Origin: Bolinopsis microptera
Lineage: Eukaryota > Ctenophora > Tentaculata > Lobata > Bolinopsidae
Reading direction: 5' to 3'
Length of the DNA: 64,000 bases
Assembly: GCF_026151205.1 (NCBI RefSeq)
Contig: NC_087075.1
Span: 5,512,858-5,576,857, forward strand
In this document: positions 10,673-25,600 of the stretch, in pieces
Position numbering within the stretch: the stretch's first letter is position 1
Layout: each line of letters opens with the position of its first letter
Translations under genes and position numbers: made by a program
The notes under the pieces: generated by a model
The model's database searches: none
What the model was told of the DNA's origin: nothing
What the model saw: the letters and a program-made list of their open reading frames with translations, nothing else

Positions 10673-13600
10673 TGATTTTTAAATGGAAAAGCAGTAGCGA
10701 CCGATTTTTCATTCTCTGTTTCATTATGCATTAGCAGGACGGTTCTCAAATTAATATCATTTCCTTTTGATTGGAAAAGAGAGACACTGGCAGCGGGTAC
10801 ACTATCTACCCTGATTATTGGTTTTAGGTCTTTATATCTTATTTAAGTGCTATTGCAAAGAAAATATGCTACATTTAAAAATGTAACTTACTAAGTACTA
10901 ATACTTCAATCCATTTACAATTCCACTACTATGTCTATACTATGTGCATTGACTTTCCTCAATACGGTTAGATCAATTGCGAGATAATATAAAAATGAGA
11001 GATGTTCCCGGAAATTCAGTTTTATTGAGAATCCATGTTCGTGGATCTTATTTTCACATTGCTAGATGGTTTTTTCTTCATATTCTACAAATGTTGTTCG
11101 TGACCATAGTGGCCCATGATATTAGGAAGTCTCATGTCGGCCGTAGACTCAGAATCATTCTTACTCCTTAAGCGAACTCGAAGGTTTCACAATGGCAGGC
11201 CTGAAAAATACGAGTTAGTTTTATTGTTACTGGTAAGGATGTTGTTTATTCAAATGAAATAATTTGACACTCGACTGGTCACGTGATGTTTTAACAGTTC
11301 TCGAGGTGGTCATGAATAAAACTTTTCGAATCCCCAACCCCGCTAATCTGATCCCAACACCTAACCTTTACCCTAGCAATCTAGCCCATACTCAGATGAT
11401 CGCGGACTTTGGATTCGCCCTCGGGATGCAGCATCGCGCAAAAAACCTATCTTGTCCTCTGGGTACATGATATATAATAATATATAATTATTTGACCAAA
11501 ACCCATATTCTTGGGTAGAGTGTACCGCTGCCTGTGTCTCTCTTTTCAAAACAAAAGGAATGATATTAATGTGAGGAATCAGTGAGCTAATGCAAATGTT
11601 ACGAGATTGATAAAATCGGTCGATCGCTGTTTCAAATCAATAAGCTTGTATTACAATCGTAGTCGTGATCGAATGGAAAAAAGCGAGCGACCGTTTTCAT
11701 TCTCGGTATCAATTTGCATTAGCGGACTGTTCCTCAAATTAATATCATTTCCTGTTGTTTGGAAAAGAGAGTCAATGGCAGCGGTACACTCTACCAGGAT
11801 ATGGGTTTTGGCTCAAATATCATCTCTTTTTGATATATGTCAGGATAATTTTCACGCTTAGTCGAAACTTCATTAACAAGGAGGGTAATTTCGACGATTT
11901 CGAAAATTCTGCCTTTGAAAGTTTCCTTGTGGTTTTGTTAGTATTTCTGTCGATAAAAAGACTGAATATGGTCTTTTTACTATTCAGTTGGCATTAAATT
12001 ATTATATAATTGCCATTTAAATATCGAGGAATAGCAGAATATATTCGGAATTCACGAATGAGCAATATTCTCACTTTCGCACGTGCAAAACTTGAGCGGT
12101 CGTCGTCGTGCGCATACCTATATTGGAATCACTGTACATTTTTGCATTAGTGGTTTTTAATATTATAGTTGTTGAGATGCAAAGTTTAAGAAGATTTCAA
12201 AAAAGAACTTGGTCACAAAGGGACTCCAAATGTTGATAAAAAATGTGGAATTTCCAAAATTTTTAGCGATTTTTTGCCTATTTCTAAATGGAATTTGGGC
12301 GTGTCCCAACACGTGTGCAATTTTCGATTTTAACTTTTACTAACTAGCTATAACACATTTACAACCTTTAAGATGCAAAATTGAGCTCAAACCCAAGGGA
12401 TGGCCCATCACCAAGAGCTATACTAATTCACAAATTTTGTGTTTTTATTAAATTATCTTCAAAAAGCACTAACTTCAATAGAAATTTATCTTTATGAAGG
12501 TGCAAGGTGGAAACTATTCCGGTTAGATTTTCGGGAATGATTGAACAATTATCTAAGGGAAAATGTCCTAAGATTTTGAATAAATATTACTCCTTACATA
12601 GTGTAAAATCGATTTAAAAGATGGTACTTTGTCAAAGTCAAGTTTTAAAAACACTTACTGATGACGTCATCATGTGATGATGATGACGTTAAAATTATTT
12701 TTCAATACAATGTTAAACTAAAGCTTAAACAATTATCTTAAAACCTGTGGTTCGAGAATGACTGTAATCGTTATACTCTTTGAAGCTACGGACACTTAAA
12801 TGTAGGTACAATTGACTGCCAAAAAGCGTCTATACATATTAGTATATATAATATTGACAAACCTATAATCATGGGTAGGAGTGTACCGATGCCAGTGTCT
12901 ATCTTTCCAACAAAGGAAATGATATTAATATTGAGGAAAACCGTCTCGTAATGCAAATTGATACGAGATGAAATCGGTCGATCGCTTTTCCATTCATTCA
13001 CGGCTCGATTGTAATAAAGCTTATTAAATGGAAAAGCGAGGAGCGACCGATTTCATTCTCGTATCAATTTGCATTAGCGGACGGTTCCTCAAATTATATC
13101 ATTTCCTTTTGTTGAAGAGAGACAATGGCAGAGGTTACACTCTACCATGTTTATAGGTTTTTTGGTCCATATTATTTCTTAATTATTTGCAATTGCAAAG
13201 TAAATATGCTAACATATAAATTATGTAATCTACGTACTAACTATTCATTTCCCTTTACAATTCCACTACTATGTTGTCTATAATTATGTGCAAAGACTTT
13301 CTCAATTAATGATTGATCAATTGCGAAGTAATTATAAAATGAGAGTGTTCCCGAAATTCAGTTATATTTGAGTATCACCATGTTGTGGATCTTATTTTTC
13401 ACATTGAAGATGGTTTTTCTTCATAATTCTACAACTGTTGTCGTGTCCAAAGTTGGCCATGTTATTAGGGGAAAGTCTCATTGTCAGGGCCCGTAGAACT
13501 CAGAATCAATCTTCCCCTTAAGCGAACTCGAAGGTTTCACATTGACAGGCCGAAAAAGACGAGTTAGGTTTTATTGATAATGTAAGGATGATGGATTATC

Positions 13601-16600
13601 CAATGAAATCATTTTACACCTCGACAGTTCACGTGACTTTTTTTAACAGGTTCTCGAGGTGGTCCTGAATAACTTTTCGAAACCCTAACCCTCTAATCTG
13701 TTCCCAACCCTAACCCTAACAATAGCAATCTAGCATACTCATAGATCGCGACTAAGGGATTTCGCCCTTAGGATGCAGCAAAGCGCAAAAAACCTTACTT
13801 GTCCTCTGGGACATGATATATAATAATATATATTTATTTGACCAAAACCCATAATCATGGGTAGAGTGTTACCGATGCCAGTGTCTCTCTTTTACAAACA
13901 TAAGGAAAGATATTAATTTGAGTGAAAGTACGCTAATGGCAAATGATACCGAGAATGAAATCGGTCGCTCGCTTTTTTCAAAGCAATAAGCTTTTATTAC
14001 AATTCGTAAGTCTGTGTATCGAATGGAAAAAAGCGAGCGAATCGATTTCATTCTCGTTATCAATTGGCATTAGCGGACTGTTCCTCAATTAATATCATTC
14101 CTTTTGTTTGAAATGAGAGACATGGCAGCGGTTACACTCTTCCCTTGTTTATGGGGTTTTTTTGGTCAAATATCATCTCTTTTTGATTATAATGTCAGGA
14201 TATTTACACTGCTAGTCGAATCTCTTTTAACAAGGTGGTAATTTTCGACGATTTCGAAAATTCGTTTTGCCTTTGAAAAGTTTTCCTTGTGTGTAGTTGG
14301 TATTCTGTCGATAACCGACTGCTGATAAGGCACTTTTTGCTCATTCAGTTGGCATTAAATTAATATATAATGCCATTTAAATATAGTGGAAAGGCAGAAT
14401 ATATTCGAATCACGAATGCAGGCAAATTTCTCACCTTTGCACGTGCAAACTTGAGAGGACGTCGCGTGCGCATACAATATTGTATCACCGTACATTTATG
14501 CATAGTGGTATTTAATATTTAGTTTGTTGAGCATGCAAAGTTTAGAAGATTTCAAAAAGAAAATTGGAATCACACGGGGACTCCAAGTGTTAAATCGTGA
14601 AAATCAAAATTTTTTAGCGATTTTAGCTATTTTTAATGAATTTGGGAGTTGGTACCCCACGTGGTGCAACTTTTCGATTTTTAACTTTAAAATTGACTAT
14701 AACACAATTTACACTTAAGGAAGCAACAAATGAGCTCCACAAACACCATGGGTTGGCCCTTAACACTGAGAATACTAATTCCCAAACTTTTGTGTTTTTA
14801 TAATTGATTCTTCAAACTAAGCACTAACTTCAATAGCAATATATCTTTATGAAGGAGCAAGGTAGGAAACTATTCCGGTAGATTTTCGGAATGCTTGAAC
14901 AATTATCTAATGGAAAATGTCTCAGATTTTGAATAAAATTACTCATTGATAGTGTAAAATCGATTTAAATGTGTTACTTTGTCAAAAGTCAAGTTTTAAA
15001 TAAAATTAACTTGATGTCGTCACAACGTGTTGTTGATGACGTTAAATTATTTTTTCAATACAATGTAATACTAAAGCTTAACCAATTATCTTTTAAACTG
15101 TGGTTCGAATGACTGTATCGTTTATTCTTTTGAAATTTACGGGGACACTTAACATGTTGGCTACAATTGACTGCAAAAAGCGTCTAACATTTATAGTATT
15201 TAATATTTTTGACAAAAGAGCCTATATTCATGGTAGAAGTGTACAGCTGCCGTGTCTTCTTCCAAACAAAAGGAAATTGTATTAATTTGGAGGAACCGTC
15301 GATAATGAAATTGATACAGAGAATGAAATCGGTCGCTCGCTTTTCCCATTACATTCACGGATTTACGAATTGTAATAAAGCTTATTAAATGGGAAAAGCG
15401 TTGCCGACCGATTTATTCTCGTGTCATTTTGCATTAGCTGGACGGTTCCCTCAAATTATATACATTTCCTTTTGTTTGGAAAGAGAGACATTGGACAGCG
15501 GTTTACACTCTATCCCATGATTATAGTTTTGGTCTTATTTATCTTTAAATTTTTGCACTTGCAAGGAAATTGATAATTTAAATAATGTATCTACTAAGTA
15601 TTAACTATTCTTATCAATTTACTTTTTCCACTTACTTGGCTATTCTACTGTGCAATGGACTTTCCTACATTCTGATAGATCAATTGCGTATGATAATTTA
15701 AAAATGAGAGTGTTCCGAATTCAGTTTATATTTGAGAATACATGTTGTGGATCTTATTTTTCACATTGCAGATGGTTTTTTCTTCATAATCTACAACTGT
15801 TGTCGTGACCAATGTTGGCATGATATTAGGAAGTCTCATGGTCAGGGCGTAGGACTCAGAAATCCAATCCTTCCCTTATGCGAACTCGAAGGTTTCACAA
15901 TGCTGGCCTGAAAAAGACGAGTAGTTTTATTGATACTGGTAATGGTTGTATGATAATCATGAAATCATTTTACCACTGACTGTCACGTGACTTTTTTAAC
16001 CTGTCTCGAGGTGGTATGATAACTTTTCGATACCCTACCTCTAATCTGTTCAAACACCTAACCCTAAACCCTAGCAATCTAGCATATCTTAGATCGCGAC
16101 TTTGGGATTCGGCCACCTTCTCGGTTGCAGCAACGCGCAAAAAACCTTAACTTGTCATCTGGACATGATTATATTATAATTCTTAATTATTTGATCACTA
16201 AACCCTTAATCATGGGTAGAGTGTACCGCTGCCAGTGTCTCTCTTTTACCAAACAAAAGGAAATGATATTAATTGGGGAACAGTCGCTAATGCAAATTGA
16301 TACCGAGAATGAAAATAAAATTGTTTGCGTCTTGCGCGCTTATTTCAAATCATAAGCTTTATTACAAAATTCGGAAGTCGTGATCGAAATGGAAAAGCGA
16401 GCGACCGATTTCATTCTCCTGTATCAATTTGCATTAGCGACTGTTCTCAATTTTATATCATTTCCTTTTGTTTGGAAAGAGAGACCATGGCAGCGGTACA
16501 CTATACCTGATTATGGATTTTGGTCAAATTAATCATCTCTTTTTGATTATTAATGTAAGGATAATTTAACAGATAGTCTCGAACTTCATTAACAAGGAGG

Positions 16601-19600
16601 ATAATATGCGACGATGTTCGAAAATGCCTCTGAAAACGTTTACTTGTGGTTTAGTTAGGTATTTCTGTCGGACTAACCGTCTGAATATGGGGCACTTTTT
16701 ACTCTTTCAAGTTGCATTAAATTTCATAATATAAATGCCATTTAAATATCGTGGGGAATGCAGTATATATTCGAATTCACGAAATGAGCATATTTATCAC
16801 CTTTCGAACTGTGCAAACTTTGAGCGGGACGTACGTGCGCATACTTATTGAATCACCGTACATTTTTGCATAGTGGTATTTAATAATAGTTGATGAGCAT
16901 GCATATTTGAGATGATTTCAAAAGAACTTGGATCAACCTACGGGACTCCAAAAAGTGATAAAAATCCTGAAAATCAAAAATTTTTAGCGATTTTAGCTAT
17001 TTTAAATTGAATTTGGGCGTGTCCCCACGTGTGGGACTTTCGATTTTTAACTTTAAAATAGCCTATAACACAATTTACACCATTTAAGAAGCAAAATTGA
17101 GCTCAAAAACAAAGGGTTGCCCAACACAGAGAATACTAATCACAACTTTTGTGTTTTATAAATTATTCTTCTAAAAAAGCAATACATTCAATAGCAAATA
17201 TCTTTATGAAGGTGCAGGTAGGAAACTCATTCCGGTAGATTTTCGGAATGCTTGAACAATTACTAAGGTGGAAAATGTCCTCAGATTTTGAATAAAATTA
17301 CACATTAATTGTGTATATCGATTAAAAAGTTGTTACTTTGTCAAAGTCAATGTTTTAATAACACTTTAACTTGATCGACGTCATCAAGTGATGATGATGA
17401 CGTTAATATTATTTTTTCATACATGTAAACTAAAGCTTATACTATTATCTTTAAATAACCTGTGGTTCGAGAATGACTGTATCGTTTATACTTTTGAATC
17501 TACGGACAATTAAATGTAGCTTAAATTGACTGCAAAAAGCGTCTATACTTATATTGTATATATATTAATTTGACCAAAAACTATAATCATGGGTTAGAGT
17601 GTACGCTGCCAGTGTCTCTCTTTTCCAAACAAATAAAAAAAAGGAACTGATATTAATTTGAGGAACGTCCGCTAATGCAAATTGATACCTGAGAATGAAA
17701 TCGGTTCGCTCGCTTTTCCCATTCATTCTCGGCTTAGAATTGTATAAAGCTTATTAAATGGGAAAAGCGAGCGACCGATTTCATTCTCGGTATCAATTTG
17801 CTATTAGCGGAAATACGGTTCCTCAAATAAATATCATTTCTTATGTTGGAAAAGAAGTAAGAGTGACACTGGCCGCGGTTTTACACTCTACCCATGATTA
17901 TAGGTTTTGGTCATATTATATCTTAATTATTTGCACTTGCAAAGAAAATTTGCTAACATATATAAATAATGTAACTACTAAGTACCTAACTATTCAATCC
18001 ATTTACAATGTCACTACTATGTATATACTAATGTGCAATGACTTTCACCTCATACTGATAGATCAATTGCGAAGATAATATTATAAATGAGGAGTGTTTC
18101 CGAAATTCCAGTTTATATTTGAGAATCAATTATTGTGGATCTTATTTTTTCACATTGCAGATGGTTTTTTATTCATTATTCTACAACTGTTGTCGGACCA
18201 AAGTTTGGCATGATATTAGGGAAGTCTCATTGTCAGGGACCGTTTAGACTCAGAATAAATTTCACCTTAAGCGGAACTGAAGTTTTCACAAGGGACAGCC
18301 TGAAAAGACGAGTTTGTTTTATTGATTACTGTTAAGGATGATGATTAATCATGAAATCATTTTACTCTCGACTGTTCACGTGGACTTTTTAACCAGTTCT
18401 CGAGGTGGTCCTGAAATAACTTCGAAACCCTAACCCTCTATCTGATCCCAACCATAAACCCTAACCTAGCAATTAGCTTACTCATAGATCGCGACTATGG
18501 GATAGCCAACTTAGGATGCAGCACGCGCAAAAACCTTTAACTTGTCCTCTGGGACATGATAATATAATAATATAACATTATTTGTCAAAACCATAATCAT
18601 GGGTGAGTGTACCGCTGCAGTGTCTCTTTTTCCAAAACAAAAGAAATGTATTATTTGTGGAACGGTTCCGTATGCAAATTGATACCGGAGTATGAAATCG
18701 GTTCGCTCGCTTTTATCAAATCATAAGCTTTATTACAATTCGTAAGTCGTGATCGAATGGAAAAGAGAGACGACCGATTTCATCTCGGTTTCAATTTGCA
18801 TTCAAGCTGTCTGTTCTCATATTAAGATCATTTCTTCTTTGTTTGGAAAAGAGAGACACTGCAGCGGGACACTTACCCATGATTTTATGGGTTTTGGTCA
18901 AATATCATCTCTTTTGATTATAAGGTCAGGATAATTTAAACAGCTAGTCGAACTTCATTAACAAGGAGGTAATTTCGACGATTTCGAAATTTTGCCTTTT
19001 GAAAAAGTTTCCTTGTGTTTTAGTTAGTATTTCTCGTGTAAAACCGAATGAATAGGCACTTTTTACTCATTCAAGTTGGCATTAAATTCATTATATAATG
19101 CCATTAAAATCGTGGAAAGACAGATTATATTCGAATCACGAATGAGTAAATTTCTCACCTTTCGCACGTGACAAACTTTGAGCGGACGTCGCGGGCTCAT
19201 CAATTTTGTATCACCGTACTTTTTTGCATAAGTGGTATTTAATATATAGTTTGATGAGCATGCCAAGTTTAAGAAGATTTCAAAAAGATACTAGGATCAA
19301 AACGGGACTCCAAAGTTTGATAAAAATCGTTGAAAATCAAAATTTTAGCTCGATTTTACGCTAATTTTAAATGAATTTGGGCGTGTCCCCACGTGTGCAA
19401 CTTTTCGTTTTTTTAACTTTAAAAAACTAGCCTATATCACAATTTATCTCCTTTAAGAAGCAAATTGTGATCCACAACCAAGGGATGGCCCCAACACCAG
19501 AGAATATTATTCACATCTTTTGTGTTTTATTAAAATTATTCTTCAAAAAGCACTATCTTCAATAGCAATATTTTTTATGATGGAGCAAGGTAGGAAACTA

Positions 19601-22600
19601 TTCCGGTAGATTTCGATTGCTTTGAAACATTTATCAAGGTGTATGATAACTGTCACCAGGATTTGATTAAATTACTCCATTAATAGTGTAAATCGATTTA
19701 AAAAAGTTGTTACTTTGTAAAAGTCAATTTTTAAAGAAACTTAACTTGATGACGTCATCATGTGATGATGATGAAGTTTTAAAATTATTTTTCAATACAA
19801 GTAAGCTAAAAGCTTAAACATTTTCTTTAAAAACTGTGGTTCGAGATGACATGTATAGATTATACTTTTGAATATAGGACACCTTAACGGTAGGCTACAA
19901 TTGACTGCCAAAAAAGCAGTCTATTCATATTTAGTATATTATATTTGTCAAAACCTATAACATGGTAGAGTGTACCGCTGCCAGTGTCTCTCTTTTCACA
20001 AACAAAAGATATGATATTGATTTGAGGAACGTCGCTATGCAAATTGATACGAGAATGAAATCGGTTCGCTCGCTTTTCCATTATTCACACGGGCTTCCGG
20101 GAATTGTAATATAGCTTATTAATGGAGAAAAGCGAGGCGTACCGATTCATTTCGGTTTCAATTTGGCATTAGAGGACGGTTCCTCAATGTAATATCATTT
20201 CCTTTTGTTTGGTAAAGAGAGACACTGGCAGCGGTTACTCTCTCACCCATGATTATTGGGTTTTTGGTATATTATATCTAATTATTGCACTTGCGATGAA
20301 AATATGACTATATATTGAATAATGTAATACTAAGTACTAAACTATTCAATCCATTACTATTCATACATGTCATATAATGTGCAATGACTGTCTCATTACT
20401 GATTGATTCATGCGAGATTTTATAAAAAATGAGAGTGTTCCCGAATTCAAAGTTTATATTGAGATTCCATGTTGTGGATCTTATTTTTTCACATTGAGAT
20501 GGTTTTTTCTTAATAATTCTACTACTGTTGTCGTGGAACCAAAGTGGATGATATTAGGAAGTCTCATGTCAGGGCCCGTAGACTCAGAATCAATCTTCCC
20601 TTTAAGCGAACTCGAAGGTTTCACAATGACAGGTGAAAAAACGAGTTAGTTTTAGTCGATACTGGTAAGGATGATGATTATTCAATGAAATCATTTTTTC
20701 ATATCGGACTGCTCACGTGACTTTTTAACAGTTATCGAGGTGGTCCTGAGTAACTTTTCGAAACCCGACCCTTAATCTGATCCCAAAAAAAAAAAAACCC
20801 TACCCCTTAACAAAGCAATCTTAGCATACTCATTAGATCGCGACTATGGGATTCGCCTTCGGTTGCAGCATACGCGCAAAAAACTTAATCTTGTCATCTG
20901 GGACCATGATATATAATAATATATAATTATTTGACCAAAACCATATCCATGTGTTTGAGTGTACCGCTGCAGTGTCTCTCTTTCAAAACAAAAGGAAATG
21001 AGATTAATTGAGGAAACAGTCCGCTAATGCAAATCTGATACGAGAATGAAATCGGTCGCTCGCTTTTAAATCAATAAGCTTTAGTACAATTCGTAAGTCG
21101 TGATCGAAATGGGAAAAAGAAGCGTCCGATTTCATTCTCGGTATCAATTTGCATTAGCGGACATGTTCCTCAAATTATATCATTTCCTTTTGTTTGGAAA
21201 AGAGAGACACTGGCAGGGTTACACTCTACCATGATTATGGGTTTTGGTCAATTCATTCATCTCATTTGGATTATAAGTCAGATAAATTTACTCAGCTGTC
21301 GAAACTTCATTAATCTAGGACGGTTATTTCGACGTTTCGAAAATTCTGCCTTTGAAAAATCGTTTACTGTGTGTTTAGTTAGGTATTTCTGTCGATAACC
21401 GACGAATATGGCTCTTTTTTACTCAATTCTAGTTGGAATTAAAACTTCATTTATAATGCCATTTAAATATCGTGGAAAGCAGAATTTATTCGTTAATCAC
21501 GAAGGAGCAAATTTCTCACCTTTCGCACGTGCAACTTTGAGCGGAGTCGCGTGCGCATACAATATTGAATCACCGTCATTTTGCTTGTGGTATTTAATAT
21601 ATAGTTTGATGGTGAATGCATAGTTTAAGAAGATTTCTAAAAGGAACTTGGGATCACAACGGCGACTCCGAAGTTGATAAAAATCGTGGAAAATAAAAAT
21701 TTTTAGCGATTTTAGTATTATAATGAATTTTGGGAGTGTCCAGTGTGCAACTTTTCGATTTTTTTAACTTAATACTAGAACTATAACACAATTTCCACCT
21801 TTATGAAGCAAAATTGAGCCTACACACCCATGGAATCGGCCAACACCCAGGAGATACTAATTTCAAAAATTTTGTGTTTTTATAAAATTAATCTTCATAA
21901 AATGCACCTTAATTCAACATAGCAAATTTCTTTATGAAGGAGCAGGTAGGAAACTATTCCGTAGATTTTTCGGAATGCTTGGAAAAATTATTCTAAGGTG
22001 ATATATGTCCTCGATTTTGAATAAAAATTACTCTTAATTGTGTTAAATCGATTTAAAAAGTTGTTACTTGTCAAAAGTCAAGTTTTTAAAAACACTTAAA
22101 CTTGATGTCGTCATCAAGTGGATGATGATGGACGTTAATTATTTTTCAATAAATGTAAACATAAAGCTTAAACAATTTTTCTTTAAAACATGTGGTTCGA
22201 GTGACATGTATCGTTTATTCTTTTGAATCTTCGGACACTTAAATGTGGCTAACAATTGACTGCAAAAGCGTTATAACTTACGTTGTATATATATTATTTG
22301 TCACACAAAAACCTTACAATCATGGTAGAGTGTACCGCAGCCTGTGTCTTCTTTTCCAAACAAAAGGAAATGATATTAATTTGAGGAACAGTCCGCTATG
22401 CAAATTGATCCGTGAATGAAATCGGTCGCTCGACTTATCCCATTCATTCACGGCTTTACGAATTGTAATTAAAGCTTATAAATTGGGACAATAAGCGAGC
22501 GGACCGATTTCATTCTCGGCTATCATTTTGCATTAGCGGACGGTTTCCTCAAATTAATATCATTTCCTTTTGTTTGGAAAAGAGAGTCATGGCAGCGGTT

Positions 22601-25600
22601 AAACTCTACCATTGATTATTGGTTTTGGTCATATTATATTTATTATTTGACACTTGCAAAGAAATATGCTACATATAAATTATGTAACTACTAAGTACTA
22701 ATACTATTCAATCCATTTACCAAGTGCCACTTATAGGTCTATTTATAATGTGTCAATGGGAATTTCCTCAATATGATAGATCAATGCGAAGTATATTATT
22801 TAAAAGTGAGAGTGTTCCCGAATTTCCAGTTGATATTTAGAATCCATGGTTGTGGATCTTATTTTTTCACATTGCAGATGTTTTGTCTTCATATTCTACC
22901 ACTGTTGTCGTGACAAAGTTGGCATGATATTTGGAAGTCTCATTTAAGGGCCGTTTAGACTCAGAATCAATCTTCCCTTAGCGAACTCGAAGGTTTCACA
23001 ATGACCAGGCTTGAAAATAAGACGAGTTGTTTTTTGAGACTGGTAAGGTTGTGATTATTCAATGATTTCATTTTTAACTCGTCTGTCACGGACTTTTTTA
23101 ACAGTTTCGAGGTGGTCCGAATAACTTTTCGAAACCTTACCATCTATTCTGATCCAACCCTAACCATAACCATCGCAATCTTGCTACTTCATAGGATCGA
23201 GACTATGCGGATTCGCCACATCGATGCGCAAGCGCAAAAAACCTTAAACTTGTCTCTGGGACAGGATATTATATTAATATATATTATTTGACCTAAACCC
23301 ATAATCATGGGTAGAGTGTACGATGCCTGTGGCTCTCTTTTCCAAAACAAAAGGAAATGATTTTAATTTGAGGTAACAGTCCGCATAATGCAAATTGATA
23401 CCGAGAATGAAATCGGTTACGCTCGCTTTTCAAAATCCATAAGATTTTTTACAATTCGTTAAGTCGTGATTCGATTGAAAAAGCGAGAGAACGATTTCAT
23501 TTCGGGTATCAATTTGCATTAGCGGACTGTTCCTCAAATTAATATACTTTATCCTTTTGTTTGGAAAAGAGAGACACTGGCAGGGTACACTATACCATGA
23601 TTTAGGGGTTTTGGGTCAAATATATCTCTCTTTTGGATTATAATGTCAGGATAATTTACAAGCTAGTTCGAAAACTTCATTAACAAGGAAGTAATTTCGG
23701 ACGATTTCGATAATTCTGCCTTTGAAACGTTTCACTTGGTTTAGTTAGGTATTTCTGTCGATAACCGACTGATATGGCACTTTTTACTCATTCAACGTTG
23801 GCAGTTATATTCATTATTAATGCCATTTAAATATCGTGGATAGCAGAATATATTCGAAATCACGATTGAGCAAATTTCTCACCTTTCGCACGTGCAAACT
23901 TTGAGCGGACGTCGCGTGCGCAACAATATTGAATTCACCGTACATTTTTGCATATTGGTATTTAATATATTGTTTGATGGCAAGCAAATGTTAGAAGATT
24001 TCAAAAGAAATTGGATCACAACGAGGACTCCAAAGTTGATAAAATGAGTGTGTGTATTAATCAATTTTTTTTAGCGATTTTTAGTATTTTTTTAAATGAT
24101 TGGGGCGTGTCCCACGTGTGCCTACTTTTAGATTTTTAACTTTAAATCTAGCACTCTATAACACAATTTAACCTTTAAGAAGCAAATTGAGCTCCACACA
24201 CAAGGTATGGCCCAACCCACTACAGAGATTTACTAATCACAACTTTGTGTGTTTTATAAAATTATTCTTCATAAAAGCACGAACTTCAATAGCAAATATC
24301 TTTATGAGGAGCAAGGTAGGAAACGATTCCCGGTAGATTTCGGATTGCTTGAACAATTATCTAATGTGAAAAGTCCTAGATTTTGAATAAAATTACTCCT
24401 TAATAGGGTAAAATCGATTTAAAAAGTTGTTACTTTGTTCAAAAGTCAAGTTTAAAAAAAACTAAATTGATGGACGTCATCAAGTGATGATGATGACGTT
24501 ATATTATTTTTCCAATACAATGTATCTAAAGCTTAAACAATTGTCTTTAATAACATGTGGTTCGCGTGACTGTATCGTTTATATTTTGAATCTGAAGGAC
24601 ACTTAAATGTAGAGCTACGATTGACCCGCTGCAAATTGCGTCTATAACATATATAGTACTTATATGTTTTGACCAAAACCTATTATCTGGGTAGAGTGTA
24701 CCGCTGCCAGTGTCTCTCTTTTCCAAACAAAATGAAATGATATTAATTTGAGGAACCGTCGCTAATGCAAATTGATACCGAGAATGAAATCGGTCGCTCG
24801 CTTTTCCCTTTCATTCACGGCTTACGAATTGTTTTAAATGCTTATTAAATGGGAAAAAGCGAGCGAAGATTTCATTCTCGGTATCAATTTGGCATTAGCG
24901 GGACGGTTCCTCAAATTAAATTCACTTTCCTTTTGTTTGGACAAAAGAGAGACACTAGCAGCGGCACTCTACATGATTATGGTTTTGGTCCATATTTTAT
25001 CTTAATTATTTGCTCTTGCATAGAAAATTTGCTAACATATAAATAAATTGTAAATACTAAGTACTAACTATTCAATCCATTTACTATTCACTATATGTCT
25101 TACTAATGTCATGTCTTTCCTCAATACTGATAGATCAATTGCGAAGATAATATAATACTGAGTGTGTTCCGAAAATTCTGTTTATATTTGGAATCTTGTT
25201 GTGGATCTTATTTTTTAACATTGCAGATGGTTTTTTCTTCACTTATTCTACAAAACTGTTGTCGTGACCAAAGTGGCATGATATTAGGAAGTATCATTGT
25301 CAGGGCCGTTGACTTCAGAATCAATCTTACCCTTAAGACGAATCTCGAAGGTTTCACCATTGACAGGCCTGAAAAAATAGACGAGTTAGTTTTATTGTTA
25401 CTGGTAGGATGATGATTAATCAATGAAATCATTTTACACTCGACTGTCACGTGACTTTTTTAACCAGTTCTCGTGGTGGTTCTGGATAACTTTCGAAACT
25501 TAACCCTCTAATCTGATCCCAACCCTAACCCTATCCTAGCAATCTAACGCATTACTCATAGATCGCGACTAGGGATTCGCCCTTCGGATGCAAGCAAACG

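Noticed and set aside
13680-13720. CCCTAA runs as a true telomere or interstitial telomere
   Set aside because: Only two or three units occur, within a fixed place of each array unit; too short for a telomere.
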